From positions 12,252 to 19,647 of the forward strand of contig PLCG01000028.1 in the NCBI GenBank assembly GCA_003135575.1: a stretch of 7,396 bases of DNA. The letters run 5' to 3'. This DNA is from Nitrososphaerota archaeon. GTDB lineage: Archaea; Thermoproteota; Nitrososphaeria; Nitrososphaerales; Gagatemarchaeaceae. The notes beneath the pieces are model-generated. The model was given only the letters and a program-made list of their open reading frames with translations, was not told the origin of the DNA and searched no databases. How positions within the stretch are numbered: the first letter of the stretch is position 1; every line of letters starts with the position of its first letter. Positions 1-6,335 of this stretch are shown here, one piece after another. A program made the translations under genes and the position numbers.

Positions 1-1
1 G

Positions 2-1051
2 CAGGGCAAGGTCCCACGCGAGTTCCTTGAAAGCGTGGTCTTCGCGAACCTAGGGGCGAAGCGCAGCTCTGTCCTGGTCGACCCCGGACATGGCCTGGAC
101 AACGCGGTGATCTCGCTCGGGGGAAAGAAGGTGCTAGTGGTCACGAGCGACCCGCTTTCGATCATCCCGTCGGTCGGCCTGAAGGATTCCGCGTGGCTGA
201 GCGTCCATCTCCTCGCATCGGACCTGACGACGAGCGGGACCGACCCGCAGTTCGCGATGCTCGACCTCAACCTCCCGCCCAAGATGGACCTCGCCTCCGT
301 CAGCACCTACGTCACGGCGCTCAGCGATGAGTGCAAGAGGCTGGGAATCGCGATAGTGGGCGGGCACACGGGCCGGTACCCAGGATCCGACTACACGGTC
401 GTGGGAGGAGGGATGATGTTCAGCGTGGTCGACGAAGATTCCTACGTCACGCCCGCTATGGCCAAGGCGGGCGACTCTGTCCTCATCACAAAAGGAGCGG
501 CGATAGGCACCACGGCGGTCCTCGCGAGGTCGTTCCCATCCACGATCGGAGAGAAGATAGGGGGCGAGCTTCTCAAGAAGGCCCAGTCTCACCTGAGGGA
601 CTGCTCAACCGTTGAGGACGCCAAGGCGGCGGCGACCATCGGTCTCAGGAGGAAGGTGACGTCGATGCATGACGCGACTGAGGGCGGCGTGTTGGGGGGA
701 CTTGACGAGCTGTCGTCAGCTTGCGGGCTTCCCGTACTGGTCGACCAAAGCAAGATCCACGTGTCAAGGGAGGCCGCGGCGGTGTGCAAGCTCTTCGCTC
801 TCGACCCTCTGACGTCATTGAGCGAGGGGACCCTCGTAATCACCTGCAGGCCCGGGGCAGTTCCGGAACTCAAAGCCGCACTCTCGAAGCGAGGTATCGA
901 AGTCTACTCGGTCGGGGAGGTCGGGCTGGAACCTAAAGATGCTGGGTTGTGGATATCCTCAAGCGGCTCGAATCCAAGGCGATTCGAGCCGAAGGGCTCG
1001 CAGGATTACTGGGACGCATACTCCGCTGCGGTACGAAAAGGCCTAAAGTGA
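2..1051 (+). CDS. AIR synthase-related / HypE-like protein, 5'-partial
   Basis: The reading frame is already open at base 2 and reads QGKVPREFLESVVFANLGAK, a typical N-terminus for this family. The GTG at 35 is therefore probably internal, and the true start lies just outside the window. About 349 residues are visible, close to full length for the family. The N-terminal half has a DPGHGLDNAV segment and VGGHT (visible residues about 119-123), as in the PurM/HypE/ThiL/SelD ATP-binding fold. The C-terminal half has HDATEGGVLGGLDE (about 223-236), the HypE-type glycine-rich motif. Members of this superfamily use ATP to activate a substrate oxygen or amide. True HypE ends in a conserved PRxC-type cysteine that becomes carbamoylated; this protein ends RKGLK without it, and no hydrogenase maturation genes are nearby. 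It is better called a HypE paralogue of unknown substrate. Family assignment is firm; the reaction is unknown. Confidence 0.87.
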   Translation, partial: QGKVPREFLESVVFANLGAKRSSVLVDPGHGLDNAVISLGGKKVLVVTSDPLSIIPSVGLKDSAWLSVHLLASDLTTSGTDPQFAMLDLNLPPKMDLASVSTYVTALSDECKRLGIAIVGGHTGRYPGSDYTVVGGGMMFSVVDEDSYVTPAMAKAGDSVLITKGAAIGTTAVLARSFPSTIGEKIGGELLKKAQSHLRDCSTVEDAKAAATIGLRRKVTSMHDATEGGVLGGLDELSSACGLPVLVDQSKIHVSREAAAVCKLFALDPLTSLSEGTLVITCRPGAVPELKAALSKRGIEVYSVGEVGLEPKDAGLWISSSGSNPRRFEPKGSQDYWDAYSAAVRKGLK

Positions 1052-1084
1052 CGTGGTGGCGACGATGAAACGGTTAAGGCCCTC

Positions 1085-1125
1085 CCTCAATGAGGGCTGA
1101 AGCTTGTAGCTAATGTCAAGCTTCG
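1085..1125. other. Two adjacent inverted repeats in the spacer after the HypE-like gene
   Basis: The first repeat is CCCTC (1085-1089), a 3-base loop, then GAGGG (1093-1097). The second is GAAGCTTG (1100-1107), a 10-base loop, then CAAGCTTC (1118-1125), a perfect 8-bp stem. They lie 34-74 bases after the upstream stop and at least 62 bases before the next start. They could fold in the mRNA 3' end, or the second could be a protein-binding operator. No T-run follows, so an ordinary archaeal U-tract terminator is not supported. The repeats are seen directly; any function is inference. Confidence 0.4.
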
Positions 1126-1186
1126 AGACTTCGCCTTCACGGCACTCGTTCACGCTGGACGGCTGCGACGAGGACTGAGATCGGTC

Positions 1187-1885
1187 GTGGTATTTTCTCC
1201 GCGATGGCACTACGCGCTCAGCGCCGTTTGCATCGCGTTGGTATTCTTCGGAGCTGTGAACCTAGCCAACATCCAGATTCCGCTTGTGAACATGTCGCCC
1301 CAGACGACCGTGCAGGCCCTGACTTGGACTGAGACCTATCCCGCGCTAAACGGGTCTACATCTCCACTCACGAACACAATCCTCTTCGAGGTCCATGTCT
1401 CCGCGAATCACACGGTCAATCCAGGAACGCTCGTCGTGGTGACCGTGGGGGGGAGCGAGGACGCAAACTTCTTTACGAACACATCATCAATCTTCGTGGG
1501 ATTCTTCGGGGCTGATGACCTCGGCTCCTTCGTCAAAGGCCCATCGGGGACGGGATTCGCCGGCGTAAGCCTCTACCCCAGCAGCAAGCCTACAGAAGGG
1601 ATGAATAACCTGACCAACAACGGATTCTGGCTTACAGGAAGCAAGGCGACAATCGATTGGACGAGCCAAGGAGATATGCCGCTCTCCATCGTGATTGTGT
1701 TTGCCAACACGACAACCGCCTCCCACACCTACCAAAACGACGTGGTTCACGTGGTCGCACCGGGGGCTTTGGGACCCAATCAGTTCCTCTTCGGAACGGC
1801 CGCGCTTGCCCTTGGGGTGTGCCTGTTCGCGGTCTTTGAGCTGCTGCTCCCAATGGTCCGGTCATCCAGGATGAGGCGACGTTGA
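1187..1885 (+). CDS. Bitopic exported membrane protein of unknown function
   Basis: This 232-residue protein has a hydrophobic N-terminal segment (about residues 9-27) after a short basic start, which would act as signal anchor or signal peptide. A Ser/Thr/Asn-rich beta-type domain follows (about 35-195), then a C-terminal membrane helix (about 200-222) and a basic tail (MVRSSRMRRR) that should stay in the cytoplasm. The middle domain carries six N-glycosylation sequons (N35, N55, N74, N98, N141, N174), as expected if it faces outside. The GTG start was chosen because no ATG, GTG or TTG lies in frame for about 45 bases upstream and the anchor begins right after it; no strong ribosome binding site is visible. 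I do not recognise a family. The layout is that of a surface protein tethered by a C-terminal helix. Its neighbours give no functional hint. It is confident as a gene but functionally unknown. Confidence 0.75.
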   Translation: MVFSPRWHYALSAVCIALVFFGAVNLANIQIPLVNMSPQTTVQALTWTETYPALNGSTSPLTNTILFEVHVSANHTVNPGTLVVVTVGGSEDANFFTNTSSIFVGFFGADDLGSFVKGPSGTGFAGVSLYPSSKPTEGMNNLTNNGFWLTGSKATIDWTSQGDMPLSIVIVFANTTTASHTYQNDVVHVVAPGALGPNQFLFGTAALALGVCLFAVFELLLPMVRSSRMRRR

Positions 1886-1897
1886 AAGGTTCAAGAA

Positions 1898-1909
1898 CGC
1901 GGGCCCGCG
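1898..1909. repeat. Perfect 12-bp GC palindrome
   Basis: CGCGGGCCCGCG is self-complementary and sits in the 86-bp spacer between the membrane protein and the RIO2 kinase gene, 12 bases after the upstream stop. A CTTTCT tract follows nearby at 1916-1921. It could be an operator half or the stem of a weak terminator, or it may be chance in GC-rich DNA. Confidence 0.3.
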
Positions 1910-1971
1910 GCTTCGCTTTCTAGCAGGCGCATCGACAAACGTCCGCAACAGACATCGCAGCATCCCTCATA

Positions 1972-2838
1972 ATGCGGCTTAGGCCGGAGGAGTGGCAGGC
2001 CCTCAGGGCGCTGGAGAAGTGCACCCTTGGGAAGGCGACGACGTCTGCGGAGTCGATTGCGAAGGTGTCCGGGCAGCCCATCGACCGCGTGAACTTTGGC
2101 CTAAACGAGTTAAACAAGAGGAAGCTGATCGGGACGTCGGGTAGGACGTTCGAGATCTACATCTCTGCCGTCGACCTCCTGGCGCTGAAGTTCTACGCCG
2201 ACAAGGACTACGCCAACTCCCTCGGAAAGCTGATCGCAAAAGGAAAGGAGTCAGATGTATATGAGGTGCTCTCAGCGAAGGGCGACCTCTACGCGTTGAA
2301 GCTCTTCCGGCTAGGCAGGACGAGCTTCCGCGACGTGACCCGCAAGAGGCACGCGTCCGCGCGCCAGTTCAACACGTGGCTTGACATCAACTACCAAGCC
2401 GCCCACAGGGAGTTCAACGCGCTCACCCGGCTCGCGGAGGTCACGAAGAACGTCCCCACGGCGGTCGCCACGAACAGGCACACGGTGCTCCTCAAGGAGC
2501 TCCCGGGGGTGAGGCTCACAAACCGCCCGGAGCTGGTCGACCCGAAGAAGGCGCTGCGGGAGGTAATGGAGACGGTGCGGGAAGCCTATCTGAAGGCGGG
2601 GATGATCAACGGTGACCTGAGCGAGTACAACATCCTCACGGACGGGGCTGCCGTATGGCTCATCGACTGGCCGCAGTGGGTGGGGAAGGACCATCCAAAC
2701 GCGAAGGAGCTGATGAAGCGCGACGTAGGCGCTGTGGTGAGGTTCTTCGACCGGGGCTACGGGCTATCGACCGATATCGACGCGCTCACCGAATACATGA
2801 TGGGGAGCGGGCGCTTCCCCGCGATTAGAAGAGTATGA
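1972..2838 (+). CDS. rio2: RIO2-type serine kinase/ATPase (ribosome biogenesis)
   Basis: RIO2 is an atypical kinase/ATPase that acts on pre-40S (archaeal pre-30S) particles during late small-subunit maturation. This 288-residue protein has both expected parts. Residues about 5-60 form a winged-helix domain (EEWQALRALEKC through NELNKRKLIG), the hallmark of RIO2 as opposed to RIO1. The RIO kinase domain follows: phosphate loop KGKESDVYE (90-98), ATP-binding lysine in YALKLFRLG (K110), catalytic loop NGDLSEYNIL (D215, N220), and metal-binding aspartate in LIDWPQWV (D232). All catalytic residues are present and length is normal. The ATG at 1972 is preceded by CCCTCATA with no Shine-Dalgarno sequence, so translation may be leaderless or nearly so. 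The last 14 bases overlap the 3' end of the convergent MAT gene. Identification is strong. Confidence 0.95.
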   Translation: MRLRPEEWQALRALEKCTLGKATTSAESIAKVSGQPIDRVNFGLNELNKRKLIGTSGRTFEIYISAVDLLALKFYADKDYANSLGKLIAKGKESDVYEVLSAKGDLYALKLFRLGRTSFRDVTRKRHASARQFNTWLDINYQAAHREFNALTRLAEVTKNVPTAVATNRHTVLLKELPGVRLTNRPELVDPKKALREVMETVREAYLKAGMINGDLSEYNILTDGAAVWLIDWPQWVGKDHPNAKELMKRDVGAVVRFFDRGYGLSTDIDALTEYMMGSGRFPAIRRV

Positions 2839-4033
2839 CCCGCTTCTCGAGGATCAAGTCTGTGATGTTGCGGATGTCCCGGAGCTGGTCGTCGAGTATG
2901 CCCTCGACTTCCGCCCTCACGTTGGTCATCTTGGTCCCCTTCTCGAGGATGACCGCCGCGCTGGCTATCTGAGGCTGGTCGATGGGGCTGCCTATCCTGC
3001 TGAGTATCCTGACGTAGACCTCCCTCACGCCCTTGACCTCTTTGGCTATCTGCGCCGCGGCCTGCACCGCGACTGCGTTGTAGAGCTTGCCCGTGTGATT
3101 GACCGGGTTCTTGCCCGCGGTCGCCTCCATGGAATACTGCCGCATGGGCGAAATCAGGCCGTTGACCCTGTTGCCTCTCCCTGTGTTCCCGTCGTCGCCC
3201 TGCTCCGCGGACGTCCCGGTGACGGTCAGGTAGTAGCTGCCCCTCTTGGGGTCGTCGCCGCTGTTCACCCTCACATTCACGTCGAGGGGGGACTTTGCGA
3301 TGAGGTCGTTCACCTCGTTCCTCACGTCGTCCATTATGCTCGCGTACTCGCTCGCGTCCTTGATCTGCCCGCTGACCATCGCGGCCGCGACCTGCGCGTT
3401 GAGCTTCTTGCCCACCCTCATCCCCATGACCTTGATGTCCTCTCCCACAGACGGGTACTTCTTCTTGAACTTCGAGGAGTTCAGCATCTGCTCGACATCG
3501 AAGACGACCCTTTCAGTCTCGGAGAGCGGGGCAAACCCTACCCCCACCGAGGTGTCGTTGGCGACCGGCATCGACTTTTTCCGGAGGAAGACCGCGATGA
3601 GGTCGGGAGAGCCCTCCCTGATCATCGTCTCCACTCGGGTGTGCCTCTTTGGGTCGAGGAAGCGCATGGTCCCTCGGATGTAGTTCGCGACGGCCTCCTT
3701 CGCGATGGTCTCCACAGGGACGTCTTCCATCTTGTTCCCGACCGGGACCACGTCAGTGGCCCTTCCAGCGACGAGGATGTAGATGGGGTCGATGACCTTT
3801 CCGCCGCCGAAGTAGGCCTTCGACTTGCCTCCCACCAGGAGCCCCTTGTCCACGTTGTGGTGGAAGATCACGTCGAAGTTTTCCAGATAATACTTTGAGA
3901 GAGCGATGGAAACCGCCTCGCACGCCCCGTCGATGATGCTGTCCGGGTGCCCGATGCCCTTCCTCTCCACTATCTCCACCTGGAGGTCGGAGACGCAGTC
4001 GGGAAGCTGCTCTGAGTGGACTGACCTGACCAT
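2825..4033 (-). CDS. mat: Archaeal-type S-adenosylmethionine synthetase (methionine adenosyltransferase)
   Basis: This enzyme makes S-adenosylmethionine from methionine and ATP in the cytoplasm, supplying methyl groups for RNA, protein, lipid and cofactor methylation. The 402-residue length matches the archaeal MAT family, which is very divergent from bacterial/eukaryotic MetK. Diagnostic motifs are ERKGIGHPDS (23-32), FHHNVDKGLLVGG (57-69), FGGGKVIDPIYILVAGRAT (75-93), GTSAEQGDDGNTGRGNR (273-289) and SMEATAGKNPVNHTGKLYN (301-319). Near the C-terminus is RILSRIGSPIDQPQ (342-355). The ATG at 4033-4031 is preceded by AAAGGTGGCTCATAG, a weak Shine-Dalgarno-like GGTGG at suitable spacing. It starts 41 bases after the LSm stop on the same strand, with no obvious promoter between, so the two are probably co-transcribed. 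Its 3' end overlaps the RIO2 gene tail-to-tail. Nothing is missing; the call is firm. Confidence 0.97.
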   Translation of the reverse strand: MVRSVHSEQLPDCVSDLQVEIVERKGIGHPDSIIDGACEAVSIALSKYYLENFDVIFHHNVDKGLLVGGKSKAYFGGGKVIDPIYILVAGRATDVVPVGNKMEDVPVETIAKEAVANYIRGTMRFLDPKRHTRVETMIREGSPDLIAVFLRKKSMPVANDTSVGVGFAPLSETERVVFDVEQMLNSSKFKKKYPSVGEDIKVMGMRVGKKLNAQVAAAMVSGQIKDASEYASIMDDVRNEVNDLIAKSPLDVNVRVNSGDDPKRGSYYLTVTGTSAEQGDDGNTGRGNRVNGLISPMRQYSMEATAGKNPVNHTGKLYNAVAVQAAAQIAKEVKGVREVYVRILSRIGSPIDQPQIASAAVILEKGTKMTNVRAEVEGILDDQLRDIRNITDLILEKRVILF

Positions 4034-4074
4034 CTATGAGCCACCTTTGATTGCGTTCGTCAAGCCTCTAACCC

Positions 4075-4323
4075 TCACAGCGTGCTTTCGAGCTTGACGT
4101 AGAGGACGTTGTCCCCTCTTATCACGACTTTGCCGTAGTTCGCCGAGAGCCTGCCGTTCTCGAACTCTTCGGCGTCCACGAGTATCACGTTCATGAACGC
4201 GTCGACGTTGGAGACTTTCCCGCGATATTCCACGTCGGTCTTGAGGCGGATAGAGGCTTTCTTGTTGATTGCTTTCTGCAATACGGCGAGAGGCCTCTTT
4301 GGCGTCTGTTGAGAAGCGTTCAC
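4075..4323 (-). CDS. LSm/Sm-like archaeal RNA-binding protein (SmAP)
   Basis: Sm-like archaeal proteins form six- or seven-membered rings that bind U-rich RNA and take part in RNA processing and turnover. The 82-residue size is typical. The Sm1 motif spans about residues 14-52 and includes KTDVEYRGKVSNVDAFMNV, with the RNA-contacting D41, M44 and N45. The Sm2 motif is VVIRGDNVLYV (66-76), with the conserved IRGDNV core. The start is a GTG at 4323-4321; no other start occurs in frame back to the promoter region, and starting later would cut into the N-terminal helix. A boxA-like TTTTTATTAG lies about 30-40 bases upstream. It is the first gene of a likely LSm-MAT unit and is divergent from the RadB-like gene, whose start region begins 72 bases away. 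Which of several archaeal SmAP paralogues it is cannot be told from sequence alone. Confidence 0.93.
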   Translation of the reverse strand: MNASQQTPKRPLAVLQKAINKKASIRLKTDVEYRGKVSNVDAFMNVILVDAEEFENGRLSANYGKVVIRGDNVLYVKLESTL

Positions 4324-4351
4324 TTTGGAGCTTTTCGACCGAACTTCGTCG

Positions 4352-4362
4352 CTAATAAAAAC
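4352..4362 (-). promoter_or_regulatory. boxA (TATA)-like element for LSm-MAT
   Basis: On the minus strand this reads GTTTTTATTAG, inside the only A/T-rich patch of the divergent spacer (about 4350-4395). Its centre is about 34 bases before the LSm GTG, so transcription starting about 26 bases downstream of boxA would leave a leader of roughly 8 bases. The same A/T-rich patch may also serve the divergent RadB-like gene. The position fits the archaeal pattern but the match to TTTATA is imperfect. Confidence 0.45.
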
Positions 4363-4395
4363 GTATCCGTATCAAATCGCGGGCGTTCTTTTGAA

Positions 4396-5280
4396 ATGGC
4401 AAGGATTCCTGCGCGAATATCTTCGCTGCCTCAGGAATGGCCCCGTTTCGCGTCATTGAGTGGGCAGTATCCGAAACTCGCGAAAGCTCTTATCGCCCTT
4501 CGGGCTCCAAGGCCACCGCACGTGGCCACAGACAAGGGCTCGCCTCTGCCCAACTCCATGACTTCCCTCACTTTTGGTCAGGCGCTCGAGACCGCGCGCA
4601 ACCTCAAGAAGCTCAGCACGGGTTCTACAGGGCTCGACGGCCTCATTGGAGGCGGTTACGATGAGGGGAAGATAGTCGAGGTCTTCGGGGCGAGCAATAC
4701 TGGCAAGACCCAGCTGGCGATCCAGGCCACAGTCATGGCGGCCTCAAAGGGGTGGAAGTCTGTCTACGTTGACACGGAGTCGACCTTCCGGCCGGAGAGA
4801 CTAGTCCAGATGGCAGAGTCGAGGGGAATGGACGCCAAAGCGGCGCTCGAGAGCGTCTTCTCCGTGCGGGCCCGCGACGTCGAGGCCCAGTCGCACGTCC
4901 TGAGGAGGATGGCCGACGACCCCAGGGTAAGCCCGGCGAAGCTGGTTGTCATCGACACGGTCACCAAGAACTTCTCGCTTGAGTTCCCGGGGCGCGAGAA
5001 GACGGGGAGGCGCCAAGGCGCGCTCGGGTCGTACCTCAACCGCATCGCCATCGACGCGTATCTCCACCGGAGAGTGGTCCTCCTCACCAACAGGGTGGCG
5101 TCCGTAACGCGGAACGGAATCAGCCAGGACGTCAACGTCGGCGGGCTCACCGTGGGGAGGTTCATCAGCAAGTCCATTCGGCTCGTCAAGGAGGAGGGGT
5201 TCGTTTATGCGAACGTGGAATCCCCATCGAACGGCGGCCAGCGCATAAAATGCCGGTTATCAGAGAAGGGATTCGAGTAG
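4396..5280 (+). CDS. radB: RadB-like RecA-family recombinase ATPase
   Basis: RadB is a RadA/Rad51 paralogue thought to assist RadA in homologous recombination. From the ATG at 4396 the protein has 294 residues. It shows KLSTGSTGLDGLIGGGYDEG (about 72-91), Walker A GASNTGKT (98-105), VYVDTESTFRPER (123-135, equivalent to the RadA DTEGTFRPER motif with the catalytic glutamate), Walker B KLVVIDTVT (182-190), VVLLTNRV (227-234) and a RadA-like C-terminus QRIKCRLSEKGFE. The RadA N-terminal helix-hairpin-helix domain is absent, pointing to RadB rather than RadA. The start is uncertain. The ATG at 4558 gives 240 residues, a normal RadB length, beginning MTSLTFGQALETARNLKKLS. The ATG at 4396 lies close to the A/T-rich promoter patch and adds 54 proline-rich residues with no recognisable domain. 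A TTG at 4309 would overlap LSm and is unlikely. Family is firm; the 5' end is not. Confidence 0.88.
   Translation: MARIPARISSLPQEWPRFASLSGQYPKLAKALIALRAPRPPHVATDKGSPLPNSMTSLTFGQALETARNLKKLSTGSTGLDGLIGGGYDEGKIVEVFGASNTGKTQLAIQATVMAASKGWKSVYVDTESTFRPERLVQMAESRGMDAKAALESVFSVRARDVEAQSHVLRRMADDPRVSPAKLVVIDTVTKNFSLEFPGREKTGRRQGALGSYLNRIAIDAYLHRRVVLLTNRVASVTRNGISQDVNVGGLTVGRFISKSIRLVKEEGFVYANVESPSNGGQRIKCRLSEKGFE
4495..4527. other. Tandem short hairpins upstream of the RadB core
   Basis: GCCC-TTC-GGGC (4495-4505) is followed after five bases by GGCCAC-CGCAC-GTGGCC (4511-4527), a perfect 6-bp stem with a 5-base loop. They lie 31-63 bases before the alternative ATG at 4558. If translation starts there, they would be leader structures able to affect initiation; if it starts at 4396 they are inside the coding region. 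The inverted repeats are seen directly; a role is speculative. Confidence 0.3.
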
Positions 5281-5338
5281 GGAGTTGTGCCTTGAAGCCG
5301 TCTGACAAGTTCGACGCTGCGTTCTAGAGTGCTTCGAC

Positions 5339-6331
5339 ATGGACTTGCGAGTACCAATCCTTCGAACGGTAGGGGCATTGCTCATCATCTCGGCCGGGGC
5401 GGCGTTCCTCCTTGGAATTACAGTGACCTCATCCGTCTCGCTTGTGTTCATCTTCGTCGGGGCGGCGATCCTCCTGCTGGCTCTGCTCGGGCGTGGGTCG
5501 AAGCGCGGCGACGTTGCGCTCTTCGCGGTCGGACTTCTCATCCTTGCAACGTTCACCTCAACAGATGTCGGCGCCCTATCTCCGGGAACCCAGCGAATCT
5601 CACACACGGTGATGAAGGCCATGCTCTCGAACCAGTTGATAGATCTCGTGGCCTCCACCGACAAGGGTGGAATCAGCATATTCTACTCGACGAAGAGCAA
5701 TCTGGCATACCAGGTCAATTTTACGCGGACCTCCTCTTCCTTCGGAAGCCTCGGCGGCTCGATACCGTCGACGTCCCTCACCAACGAGACGCAGGAGGAC
5801 GTCTTCGTTCTCAATGCCACTGCGCATTCCTACGACATCTCGATAGCTATCGGGACGGGGTATTTGGTCAACATGACGGCGAATACAGGAACCGGGTCCA
5901 TCAACGTGAAGGGGCCGGGTGGCGTGAGGTTGGGCAACGTCTTCCTGCAGAGCGGGACCGGGACCATCACCGCGAACCTGACGTCGCAGAGCATAAGGGA
6001 AGTGGCGCTGCAGGCGGGGACTGGAAGCATCAGCTTGTACTCGAATCACCTTACGCCCAACGGTGCGAGGATCCCAGTCAAGCTCCAAGCAGGCACAGGG
6101 AGCGTAAATCTCGATGTGAAGATCGTCAAGGGTACCGCGGTCTTGCTTGAGGCGTCAGCTGGACTCGGCAACGTGAACCAGAACCTGCAGGGCTTCACGG
6201 TTTCCTCGCAGTCGACGAGGTCTAACTTGGTGGCGCAGGCCGCCGATGTAAGCGCGGCGGGGGGCTCCTTCATCGTACAGGCGTCGACAGGAGCGGGATC
6301 CGTCACGGTCAACGCCCAGTTCACTGGGTAG
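5339..6331 (+). CDS. Membrane protein with three N-terminal helices and a beta-solenoid-like (adhesin-type) outer domain
   Basis: This 330-residue protein begins with three hydrophobic segments (about 7-28, 32-51 and 58-74). A Ser/Thr/Asn/Gly-rich region follows to the end. That region contains recurring turns: IGTG (171-174), TGTGSI (183-188), SGTGTI (205-210), AGTGSI (226-231), AGTGSV (251-256), AGLGNV (274-279) and TGAGSV (317-322). Most are 21-25 residues apart, with the last gap about double. Each is followed by alternating hydrophobic residues, as in right-handed parallel beta-helices of the DUF4097/DUF2807 'adhesin head' type. Sequons at N127, N149, N159, N178 and N213 suggest that this part is outside the cell. 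Membrane helices followed by such a domain also recall bacterial LiaF-like proteins, but no motif proves that. The ATG at 5339 begins right before the first helix; no ribosome binding site is clear. Function is unknown; a surface sensor or adhesin is inference. It converges on the LOR gene with 4 bases between stops. Confidence 0.8.
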   Translation: MDLRVPILRTVGALLIISAGAAFLLGITVTSSVSLVFIFVGAAILLLALLGRGSKRGDVALFAVGLLILATFTSTDVGALSPGTQRISHTVMKAMLSNQLIDLVASTDKGGISIFYSTKSNLAYQVNFTRTSSSFGSLGGSIPSTSLTNETQEDVFVLNATAHSYDISIAIGTGYLVNMTANTGTGSINVKGPGGVRLGNVFLQSGTGTITANLTSQSIREVALQAGTGSISLYSNHLTPNGARIPVKLQAGTGSVNLDVKIVKGTAVLLEASAGLGNVNQNLQGFTVSSQSTRSNLVAQAADVSAAGGSFIVQASTGAGSVTVNAQFTG

Positions 6332-6335
6332 CCGA

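Noticed and set aside
1060..1180. Possible C/D box small RNA in the spacer (CGATGAA and CTGA sequences)
   Set aside because: The C-box-like motif is imperfect, the distance to CTGA (about 29 bases) is far from the archaeal 10-12-base spacing, and no internal C'/D' pair is found.
3095..3898. Long open frame on plus, antisense to MAT
   Set aside because: It lies wholly inside the strongly conserved MAT gene and encodes a low-complexity His/Arg/Val/Asp-rich product, typical of a shadow frame in GC-rich DNA.
4461..4552. Possible tRNA: TGGGCAG and CTGCCCA form a 7-bp acceptor-like stem 92 bases long, followed by A
   Set aside because: There is no usable D-arm with a GG loop, no TTCRA T-loop with a 5-bp stem before the 3' strand, and no clear anticodon arm. 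The pairing is probably chance.
5329..6150. 273-residue open frame overlapping the beta-solenoid gene in another frame
   Set aside because: The product is Arg/His-rich without domains, while the competing frame encodes membrane helices, sequons and a regular repeat.
6000..6320. Possible DNA-level tandem repeat in the solenoid coding region
   Set aside because: The repetition is at protein level; the units vary in length (21-25 residues) and their DNA is not similar enough to call a recent tandem repeat.
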